Assembly: GCA_907163375.1 (NCBI GenBank)
Contig: CAJQUW010016970.1
Span: 1-64,000 of the forward strand
Direction: 5' to 3'
Length of the DNA: 64,000 bases
From: Prostheceraeus crozeri
Taxonomy: Eukaryota; Platyhelminthes; Polycladida; Euryleptidae
Of this stretch, positions 45,391 to 56,000 are shown piece by piece. A model generated the notes under the pieces. That model was not told the DNA's origin. It worked only from the letters and a program-made list of their open reading frames with translations, and did no database searches. Position numbers and translations under genes: made by a program. Each line of letters starts with the position of its first letter. Position 1 is the first letter of the stretch.

Positions 45391-46462
45391 TCGTAGAAGC
45401 AAAGAAAACAGTGCAGTCATCAGGTTTGTAAGATTGACTACTTACTTGAAACCGTTTGAGCGCTGGAACCGGAAGAGGTCAAGCGGCCAGCGGAGAGCCC
45501 TCCTGGCTGATATTCTCACCAAGTCATGCAACATGACCGATTAGCCTGATTCATCGCTGTTTGATGATGTTGACTGAGTGGGATTATCATCAATTGTGAA
45601 CAATTGTGAACTTGGAATGTCCTCAGTTCTCATCAATTAAATCTTTTCATCGTATTCATGTTGACAGCTGCTCAGCACTGGAACACAACGATGAAATGCC
45701 TCAGAGATGGAATCAACCAATATCTGATGAGGTCGCTAAAGCGGTAGCCTTCACACACAATTGAGATGAAAAAGATTCCACAGGCCGAATACAAGTCGCT
45801 GTTCATGCTATCTTAGAGGTTGACTTTCATGAGGAGTTGACGAGTAATCAGATGGCACTCCCAATGCACCTTATGTAGAAGGCCTGTGTCTAAGATTCAA
45901 TATCGGTCGCAATGTTGTTAAATTCAAATGCCCTGCTCGCAGAGGACAGGAAGTGTTCATTCTCAGCGAGAGCATATGGGCAATTCCACGCGTTACGACG
46001 TTATTTTGGAAGATTTTACTCAACTTAAAAATTATTTTTCTACTTGTTATAATTCAAATAAAATTTCCACACTAGTGAAATTCATTCATTGATACGCCAA
46101 ATTTGCATAATCTAGCTCCGAAATTAGAATTACATCGCATGGATCGGCACAAATTTAGAAAATGTGGCAAAGTTACGACGTTACGTCCATGCAACCTCAC
46201 TTTTTGATCACTTCACTTAAGTGAAATTTCCTGCGAATTGAAAAGATATTTGATTGTTCTTTTTTTATAATATAAAAGTCCATACGCCTCGTTTAAAGGA
46301 TTGATAGTGCTTTACCACGTTTTCTTGCTAGAAGACATGGTAAATCGACATTATCCGATGTTACGACGTTACAGCCAAAATGTTACGACGTTACTTTTCC
46401 GAAATTTTAATTCCTGAATACCAAAAATCTACATTAACATGTTCAGACAATCTACAAAAAAG

Positions 46463-46943
46463 TCAAATCGAAGTAAAAATGTTCTGGATGTTCTGCAGCT
46501 CCGCTGGATCGAACTTGTAGAGGATCCTGCTTCCTCCACACGGTGTTGGGCTGGATAGGGTTCCCAGGATCGTATCGGCGTCGATCTCGTCGACGTCATC
46601 ATGCTGTGGCCAGCCAAATTTTCCTTCACCTTGCTCCCTCATAAAGGAGATGACCAGAATGTTGCCACTTTTCCTAGACACACGGCCGACGAACCATGTA
46701 GCATTATAGTCTACAGCAACAAACATGTTGGTTGACACTTCCTTTATGAGCCCTCGTGGTTGATTCGACCTTTCGGAAAATGTCATTGTTGTTCCTTGTT
46801 CCTGTCCACAATAGGTGAACAACCTGACGTGGTCAAGCCCTTGAACCTCAACATGGTGGACACGGTGCAGCTTCGGTATCTTCGGTGTCTCGTGTAGAAT
46901 TCGATCTCCATCTTTTGACACGCACGTTTGATTTACCGATATC
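46463..46943 (-). CDS. Transposon-borne protein, C-terminal exon, Tudor/chromo-like barrel
   Basis: The minus frame after acceptor GTTATAG reads ISVNQTCVSKDGDRILHETP and stays open to the stop at 46463. The segment NMFVAVDYNATWFVGRVSRK, then NILVISFMREQGEGKFGWPQ, is typical of small SH3-like (Tudor/chromo-type) barrels: V-A-x-x-Y-x-x-x-W-[YF]-x-G-x-V, then F then W-P. The tail (YKFDPAELQNIQNIF) resembles tails seen after such barrels in invertebrate transposon-associated proteins. The assignment rests on pattern, not a search. The only upstream exon I see is 47539-47568. The function of the full protein is unknown. Confidence 0.6.
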
Positions 46944-47280
46944 CTATAACATAGAAATCCTGTTCAGTGTTCAGCCTATAAGCTTCAATAACTACATGTA
47001 GACTATGAGTAGCATAATGGGGCTACTAAAGACTACCTTTGCTAGAGTACTACATGTACATTGTACAGTTATGATTGAGTCGTCATCTAAACTCTTAAGC
47101 ATCTTATGTTAGAAGAACTAACCATAAAAGTGGACAGAAAAACACGACTGCCAATTATTAAGATGAAGGATGCTTCTACTTAAAGATTAGGGCCTACTCT
47201 ACCATGTTAATTTTTTACTTGTTGCAACATTGTAATGTGAATCTCAAATTCCCTGGCTACAAATTTTATCACTCAAATAT

Positions 47281-47404
47281 CATAATTTTATTTTCCGGAA
47301 AAACACCAGTTGTATGATATTGTGTTATTCAAAATACACAAGCTTGTGTATTTTGAATAACACAATATCATACAACTGGTGTCTTTCCGGAAAATAAAAT
47401 TATG
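47281..47404. repeat. 124-bp palindrome without spacer
   Basis: Two 62-bp arms meet at AAGCTT (47340-47345) with one mismatch (47302 against 47383). The left arm starts CATAATTTTATTTTCCGGAA. A 17-bp direct repeat TTATCACTCAAATATCA lies at 47266-47282 and 47436-47452. It is inside the 45978-48627 element, in the apparent intron of its ORF, and is probably a separate foldback insertion. Confidence 0.85.
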
Positions 47405-47538
47405 ACTTACCACCCAGTTGGAAGAATATTCAACATTATCACTCAAATATCACTCGCTTAACAGTGTATAATGTACATGTAACATAGGCTGCAACTTGAT
47501 CGAGAGACAACAGTTTTAATGGCATAATAGGTACTCAC

Positions 47539-47568
47539 CACACCGGGTTACACTCTTTCTTCCTGGAA
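47539..47568 (-). CDS. Candidate upstream exon of the transposon protein
   Basis: On the minus strand a CTTGCCAG acceptor and GTGAGT donor bound 30 nt encoding SRKKECNPVW. The split Trp codon TG/G joins exactly to the exon at 46943 in frame. The acceptor may instead be the next TTCCAG six bases downstream. Support is splice phase only. Confidence 0.4.
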
Positions 47569-48627
47569 CTGGCAAGAAATGAAAAACGTTTGCATTCGTA
47601 GACGAAAAATTCTTTGAAATCCAATGACGTGGGTTCTATAAATAGCACTTATTCATCAGTCATCGCAAAAATTGAACTGCCACGAACCAATGAGTACCAG
47701 GCGAGTATTGCGACGAATGGCGGTCAGGGGTATATTTTGTCAACTGACTCATTGAATAATTTGAAATCCACTTGCTTGTCAGCTGACACTGTCAACATGG
47801 AATATGTAGCGGCATCGAGTGTCTTTCGTGATACAGACTGACACATTCGAACGACAAACGTATAGTTTCATACCTGCATTCATCCTGTTTTAGCAACAGA
47901 CGTTCATGGGTCCACGAACGAATATTGTTCGCTATCAATAATTGTTACAATTCCCTCTGTAGAGTGATGCATTAGATCTAATGCATAGATCTATAACGAG
48001 GTAAAAAGATAGAGCACCGTTATAATGCTGTGACATTATAATAGTTACTCATATAACGTAATATAATGATATTGAAAATGTTACGACGTAACAATTTAGC
48101 GTTACGACGTTACATGCTGTTCCAAGAAAATCAGCATGAATCAAGCGCAACGGAATTTATCATTCGAAAGGCATCTAAAATTGTGCTTTGCAAAGAAATT
48201 TTGGATATGAAATATTTCGTTTTGCCGATACAGGATTGAAAAAATCGATTTTTCCGTTACGACGTTACGTTTTCGGCACCATGTCAAATATGTCGAAAAA
48301 ATGTTCGATTGAAATTTCGTAAATCGGCTTGAGGTTGTTAATTTGATGGAACACATCTGTCCTTATAACCACATGCCGTCGTGAGCAAATTCAACAAATA
48401 TTTCTATCTCCACAGACGTCTTCAAAATATGGCAAAAAATCGAAAAAATACTAATTTCGCTACTAAATATACAAAAGGGCATTTTTTGGAAAATACTTAA
48501 CCTTAGACGAAATCCGACCTGAAATATGAAAAATTTGAGTGTTCTGGATGATAAAGGTGTTATCAAAATCAATATTTGAGAACTTTTAGAAAATCACCTT
48601 CCGGATGACATACGCGTGGAATTGCCC

Positions 48628-50060
48628 ATATGCAAACAACGATTCAAAAAGATGAATGTTTCTTATTCATCAATGGCTCCTTGATATGTGGATGAAGCCA
48701 TGTGTTGACGGCAGTTGAGCTGATTTGAGAACATTCTGCGCCATATAGATGAGATCAGCTGAATAGCATTTTCAGTGTACTTTATAATAGACGTGTCATT
48801 TGACAAAATGATGAGATGTTGTTTGTTGACGGTTGATAAATGTCATGAGCGTATGCTAATATGTACACTGATCTGTAATCATTTGGTAGGTAGAAAGTCC
48901 TAAAACAAAGGTAATATCTTCATAGTAAGTTGTTGCTATTACACTGAGCATGTCATTTCTAACAGTTGGTCCTGTGGTTGAGGAACATGGAATTTTCTAA
49001 TTATGACAAGTTTCCTTTATAAATACTATGGAGCTATGAAAATGTATTCTTCAAGAGGGAATTTTTAATCAACTATATGCACGCTGTAGCTTTTAGTTTG
49101 AATGCACTCACATTGCTAACGAACTACGTCAGTATACGTACGAATGGCGTTCACTGGACTTATCATGTATACCATGGAAATCTACAGTGTCCGAGATATC
49201 ACCGAACGCTAAATGGAAGGATGATCTATTCCATGGGCTTCTTGATATGTGGAGTCTTTCGGATTTTCATTAGGGTAGGTGGTTGCTCGGATACTGTGTA
49301 GATATCTATATTCATATATCATTTTAACTTTCTGGTTCTAGCTATGCTTCAGGAGATCGGTTGAAATGTGCATCATCTTCACAAAAGCAATGTGACAAAT
49401 GTCATGATCTCTCAACTATTGAATCCTGTGGATATGCATTTTGTTTGCCTTATGTAGAGTCATGTGATCTTGCAGGGCACGGAAATATAAGATACATTCT
49501 TTAAATCATGCGCATTCACTGTTGGTGACGGATAAGCAGTTGACTAGAAATAAATGCCTTATATACCTGGAAGCTTATGCAACAACTGTCAAATAATATT
49601 TCAGATGTTTTATTCATAAGAGAATAAGAACACGATTTGTTTACTTACATGTAACGTGATTGTCACAGAGGTCAACATGTAAGCCTCCATGAGTCTATAC
49701 ATTTAAAGATTTTCTCACCGAATGACTTCGTGGCCATTCTTAAGCATTGTGTGTTGTTTCCTCTTTAACATAAGAATAAGCACTGGAATTCCTTGCGGTC
49801 CACATTCATTGTTGTCATCTTGTGACTGCAGTCTTCACGTCTTGTAAATGCTTGTGAACTTCGCTGTATCAGTCAAAGTTTAAGAGAAGAGGGCTAGCCT
49901 TCACATCAAGGAATGTCGCTCAGAGAGAATCAAAACACAACAGAGAAAAGCAAGAGAATCTGCAATCCATGTTTTATCATGTCATCTCATTGTCAATGCA
50001 ACCTGAACCATGAACTCTAGATCCGTCTTCTAGGCTCCGCTAGATTAAGGTGGAGTTTGC
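48628..50060. other. Non-coding stretch left of the satellite
   Basis: No exon, RNA gene or repeat family recognised between the TIR element and the tandem array. Confidence 0.4.
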
Positions 50061-50065
50061 ACATA

Positions 50066-53008
50066 TCATCCTGTACGGCGTCGAATCAGGTCATTCAGCT
50101 GATCTCTTCCTTCCACCTTCATCTCAAACACTTTCCTGTACGGCGATGATCCTGTAGGTCTTTCGCGCTCTTCCAGCTGATCTCTTCCTTCCACCTTCAT
50201 CTCAAACACTTTCCTGTACGGCGATGATCCTGTAGGTCTTTCGTGCTCTTCCAGCTGATCTCTTCCTTCCACCTTCATCTCAAACACTTTCCTGTACGGC
50301 GATGATCCTGTAGGTCTTTCGTGCTCTTCCAGCTGATCTCTTCCTTCCACCTTCATCTCAAACACTTTCCTGTACGGCGATGATCCTGTAGGTCTTTGGT
50401 GCTCTTCCAGCTGATCTCTTCCTTCCACCTTCATCTCAAACACTTTCCTGTACGGCGATGATCCTGTAGGTCTTTCGTGCTCTTCCAGCTGATCTTTTCC
50501 TTCCACCTTCATCTCAAACACTTTCCTGTACGGCGATGATCCTGTAGGTCTTTGGTGCTCTTCCAGCTGATCTCTTCCTTCCACCTTCATCTCAAACACT
50601 TTCCTGTACGGCGATGATCCTGTAGGTCTTTCGTGCTCTTCCAGCTGATCTCTTCCTTCCTCCTTCATCTCAAACACTTTCCTGTACGGCGATGATCCTG
50701 TAGGTCTTTCGTGCTCTTCCAGCTGATCTCTTCCTTCCTCCTTCATCTCAAACACTTTCCTGTACGGCGATGATCCATCGGGTCTTTCGTGCTCTTCCAG
50801 CTGATCTTTTCCTTCCACCTTCATCTCAAACACTTTCCTGTACGGCGATGATCCTGTAGGTCTTTCGTGCTCTTCCAGCTGATCTTTTCCTTCCACCTTC
50901 ATCTCAAACACTTTCCTGTACGGCGATGATCCTGTAGGTCTTTCGTGCTCTTCCAGCTGATCTTTTCCTTCCATCTTCATCTCAAACACTTTCCTGTACG
51001 GCGATGATCCTGTAGGTCTTTCGTGCTCTTCCAGCTGATCTCTTCCTTCCACCTTCATCTCAAACACTTTCCTGTACGGCGATGATCCTGTAGGTCTTTC
51101 GTGCTCTTCCAGCTGATCTTTTCCTTCCACCTTCATCTCAAACACTTTCCTGTACGGCGATGATCCTGTAGGTCTTTCGTGCTCTTCCAGCTGATCTCTT
51201 CCTTCCACCTTCATCGCAAACACTTTCCTGTACGGCGATGATCCTGTAGGTCTTTGGTGCTCTTCCAGCTGATCTCTTCCTTCCACCTTCATCTCAAACA
51301 CTTTCCTGTACGGCGATGATCCTTTAGGTCTTTGGTGCTCTTCCAGCTGATCTCTTCCTTCCACCTTCATCTCAAACACTTTCCTGTACGGCGATGATCC
51401 TGTAGGTCTTTCGTGCTCTTCCAGCTGATCTCTTACTTCCACCTTCATCTCAAACGCTTTCCTGTACGGCGATGATCCTGTAGGTCTTTCGTGCTCTTCC
51501 AGCTGATCTCTTCCTTCCACCTTCATCTCAAACACTTTCCTGTACGGCGATGATCCTGTAGGTCTTTCGTGCTCTTCCAGCTGATCTTTTCCTTCCATCT
51601 TCATCTCAAACACTTTCCTGTACGGCGATGATCCTGTAGGTCTTTCGTGCTCTTCCAGCTGATCTCTTCCTTCCACCTTCATCTCAAACACTTTCCTGTA
51701 CGGCGATGATCCTGTAGGTCTTTCGTGCTCTTCCAGCTGATCTTTTCCTTCCACCTTCATCTCAAACACTTTCCTGTACGGCGATGATCCTGTAGGTCTT
51801 TCGTGCTCTTCCAGCTGATCTCTTCCTTCCACCTTCATCGCAAACACTTTCCTGTACGGCGATGATCCTGTAGGTCTTTCGTGCTCTTCCAGCTGATCTC
51901 TTCCTTCCACCTTCATCTCAAACACTTTCCTGTACGGCGATGATCCTTTAGGTCTTTGGTGCTCTTCCAGCTGATCTCTTCCTTCCACCTTCATCTCAAA
52001 CACTTTCCTGTACGGCGATGATCCTGTAGGTCTTTCGTGCTCTTCCAGCTGATCTCTTCCTTCCACCTTCATCTGAAACACTTTCCTGTACGGCGATGAT
52101 CCTGTAGGTCTTTGGTGCTCTTCCAGCTGATCTCTTCCTTCCACCTTCATCTCAAACACTTTCCTGTACGGCGATGATCCTGTAGGTCTTTCGTGCTCTT
52201 CCAGCTGATCTCTTCCTTCCACCTTCATCTCAAACACTTTCCTGTACGGCGATGATCCTGTAGGTCTTTCGTGCTCTTCCAGCTGATCTCTTCCTTCCAC
52301 CTTCATCTCAAACACTTTCCTGTACGGCGATGATCCTTTAGGTCTTTCGTGCTCTTCCAGCTGATCTTTTCCTTCCACCTTCATCTCAAACACTTTCCTG
52401 TACGGCGATGATCCTGTAGGTCTTTCGTGCTCTTCCAGCTGATCTCTTCCTTCCACCTTCATCTCAAACACTTTCCTGTACGGCGATGATCCTTTAGGTC
52501 TTTCGTGCTCTTCCAGCTGATCTTTTCCTTCCACCTTCATCTCAAACACTTTCCTGTACGGCGATGATCCTGTAGGTCTTTCGTGCTCTTCCAGCTGATC
52601 TTTTCCTTCCACCTTCATCTCAAACACTTTCCTGTACGGCGATGATCCTGTAGGTCTTTCGTGCTCTTCCAGCTGATCTCTTCCTTCCACCTTCATCTCA
52701 AACACTTTCCTGTACGGCGATGATCCTGTAGGTCTTTCGTGCTCTTCCAGCTGATCTCTTCCTTCCACCTTCATCTCAAACAATTTCCTGTACGGCGATG
52801 ATCCTGTAGGTCTTTCGTGCTCTTCCAGCTGATCTCTTCCTTCCACCTTCATCTCAAACACTTTCCTGTACGGCGATGATCCTGTAGGTCTTTCGTGCTC
52901 TTCCAGCTGATCTTTTCCTTCCACCTTCATCTCAAACACTTTCCTGTACGGCGATGATCCTGTAGGTCTTTCGTGCTCTTCCAGCTGATCTCTTCCTTCC
53001 ACCTTCAT
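50066..53008 (-). other. 980-codon open frame inside the satellite
   Basis: The minus frame runs without a stop through about 38 units and ends GRDQLNDLIRRRTG at the left edge. Unit variants are mostly amino-acid changes: Arg/Lys in VEG(R/K)DQ, Glu/Gln in EH(E/Q)RP, Thr/Lys in RP(T/K)GSS and Val/Met in MK(V/M)EG. Since 78 is divisible by 3, one open frame in six is expected by chance quite often. No promoter, intron or signal peptide is visible, and the rest of the array breaks the frame repeatedly. I treat it as a by-product of unit length unless transcripts say otherwise. Confidence 0.5.
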
Positions 53009-56000
53009 CTCAAACGCTTTCCTGTACGGCGTTGAACCAGGTCATTCAGCTAATCTTTTCCTTCCACCTTCATCTCAAACACTTTCCTGTACGGCGATGA
53101 TCCTGTAGGTCTTTCGTGCTCTTCCAGCTGATCTCTTCCTTCCACCTTCATCTGAAACACTTTCCTGTACGGCGATGATCCTGTAGGTCTTTCGTGCTCT
53201 TCCAGCTGATCTTTTTCCTTCCAACTTCATTTCAAACACTTTCCTGTACGGCGATGATCCTGTAGGTCTTTCGTGCTCTTCCAGCTGATCTCTTCCTTCC
53301 ACCTTCATCTCAAATACTTTCCTGTACGGCGTCGAATCAGGTCATTCAGCTGATCTTTTCCTTCCACCTTCATCTCAAACACTTTCCTGTACGGCGATGA
53401 TCCTGTAGGTTTTCGTGCTCTTCCAGCTGATCTTTTCCTTCCACCTTCATCTCAAACACTTTCCTGTACGGCGATGATCCTGTAGGTCTTTCGTGCTCTT
53501 CCAGCTGATCTCTTCCTTCCACCTTCATCTCAAACACTTTCCTGTACGGCGATGATCCTGTAGGTTTTCGTGCTCTTCCAGCTGATCTTTTCCTTCCACC
53601 TTCATCTCAAACACTTTTCTGTACGGCGATGATCCTGTAGGTCTTTCGTGCTCTTCCAGCTGATCTCTTCTTTCCACCTTCATCTCAAACACTTTCCTGT
53701 ACGGCGATGATCCTGTAGGTCTTTCGTGCTCTTCCAGCTGATCTCTTCCTTCCACCTTCATCTCAAACACTTTCCTGTACGGCGATGATCCTGTAGGTCT
53801 TTCGTGCTCTTCCAGCTGATCTCTTCCTTCCACCTTCATCTCAAACACTTTCCTGTACGGCGATGATCCTGTAGGTCTTTCGTGCTCTTCCAGCTGATCT
53901 CTTCCTTCCACCTTCATCTGAAACACTTTCCTGTACGGCGATGATCCTGTAGGTTTTAGTGCTCTTCAGCTGATCTCTTCCTTCCACCTTCATCTCAAAC
54001 ACTTTCCTGTACGGCGATGATCCTGTAGGTCTTTCGTGCTCTTCCAGCTGATCTCTTACTTCCACCTTCATCTCAAACGCTTTCCTGTACGGCGATGATC
54101 CTGTAGGTCTTTCGTGCTCTTCCAGCTGATCTCTTCCTTCCACCTTCATCTCAAACACTTTCCTGTACGGCGATGATCCTGTAGGTCTTTCGTGCTCTTC
54201 CAGCTGATCTCTTCCTTCCACCTTCATCTCAAACACTTTCCTGTACGGCGATGATCCTGTAGGTCTTTCGTGCTCTTCCAGCTGATCTCTTCCTTCCACC
54301 TTCATCTCAAACACTTTCCTGTACGGCGATGATCCTGTAGGTCTTTCGTGCTCTTCCAGCTGATCTCTTCCTTCCACCTTCATCTCAAACGCTTTCCTGT
54401 ACGGCGTTGAACCAGGTCATTCAGCTAATCTTTTCCTTCCACCTTCATCTCAAACACTTTCCTGTACGGCGATGATCCTGTAGGTCTTTCGTGCTCTTCC
54501 AGCTGATCTTTTCCTTCCACCTTCATCTCAAACACTTTCCTGTACGGCGATGATCCTGTAGGTCTTTCGTGCTCTTCCAGCTGATCTCTTCCTTCCACCT
54601 TCATCTCAATCGCTTTCCTGTACGGCGTTGAACCAGTCATTCAGCTAATCTTTTCCTTCCACCTTCATCTCAAACACTTTCCTGTACGGCGATGATCCTG
54701 TAGGTCTTTCGTGCTCTTCCAGCTGATCTCTTCCTTCCACCTTCATCTGAAACACTTTCCTGTACGGCGATGATCCTGGAGGTCTTTCGTGCTCTTCCAG
54801 CTGATCTTTTCCTTCCAACTTCATTTCAAACACTTTCCTGTACGGCGATGATCCTGTAGGTCTTTCGTGCTCTTCCAGCTGATCTCTTCCTTCCACCTTC
54901 ATCTCAAATACTTTCCTGTACGGCGTCGAATCAGGTCATTCAGCTGATCTTTTCCTTCCACCTTCATCTCAAACACTTTCCTGTACGGCGATGATCCTGT
55001 AGGTTTCGTGCTCTTCCAGCTGATCTTTTCCTTCCACCTTCATCTCAAACACTTTCCTGTACGGCGATGATCCTGTAGGTCTTTCGTGCTCTTCCAGCTG
55101 ATCTCTTCCTTCCACCTTCATCTCAAACACTTTCCTGTACGGCGATGATCCTGTAGGTTTTCGTGCTCTTCCAGCTGATCTTTTCCTTCCACCTTCATCT
55201 CAAACACTTTTCTGTACGGCGATGATCCTGTAGGTCTTTCGTGCTCTTCCAGCTGATCTCTTCTTTCCACCTTCATCTCAAACACTTTCCTGTACGGCGA
55301 TGATCCTGTAGGTCTTTCGTGCTCTTCCAGCTGATCTCTTCCTTCCACCTTCATCTCAAACACTTTCCTGTACGGCGATGATCCTGTAGGTCTTTCGTGC
55401 TCTTCCAGCTGATCTCTTCCTTCCACCTTCATCTCAAACACTTTCCTGTACGGCGATGATCCTGTAGGTCTTTCGTGCTCTTCCAGCTGATCTCTTCCTT
55501 CCACCTTCATCTGAAACACTTTCCTGTACGGCGATGATCCTGTAGGTCTTTCGTGCTCTTCCAGCTGATCTCTTCCTTCCACCTTCATCTCAAACACTTT
55601 CCTGTACGGCGATGATCCTGTAGGTCTTTCGTGCTCTTCCAGCTGATCTCTTACTTCCACCTTCATCTCAAACGCTTTCCTGTACGGCGATGATCCTGTA
55701 GGTCTTTCGTGCTCTTCCAGCTGATCTCTTCCTTCCACCTTCATCTCAAACACTTTCCTGTACGGCGATGATCCTGTAGGTCTTTCGTGCTCTTCCAGCT
55801 GATCTCTTCCTTCCACCTTCATCTCAAACACTTTCCTGTACGGCGATGATCCTGTAGGTCTTTCGTGCTCTTCCAGCTGATCTCTTCCTTCCACCTTCAT
55901 CTCAAACACTTTCCTGTACGGCGATGATCCTGTAGGTCTTTCGTGCTCTTCCAGCTGATCTCTTCCTTCCACCTTCATCTCAAACGCTTTCCTGTACGGC

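Larger units (their letters stand above)
45978..48627 (-). mobile_element. 2.65-kb DNA transposon of unassigned superfamily
   Basis: Inverted ends GGGCAATTCCACGCG at 45978-45992 and 48613-48627; the symmetry extends outward through GCATAT/ATATGC, so ATAT is either the target duplication or part of the TIR. GTTACGACGTTAC motifs lie near both ends: 45992, 46172, 46360, 46382 on the left; 48080 (variant GTTACGACGTAAC), 48101 and 48256 on the right, all in the same orientation. The interior holds a spliced minus-strand ORF and a 124-bp palindrome. I cannot match the termini to a known superfamily. Confidence 0.8.

Noticed and set aside
47614..47841. 75-aa plus-strand ORF inside the 45978-48627 element
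   Set aside because: Antisense to the spliced transposon gene region, with no motif and no splice support.
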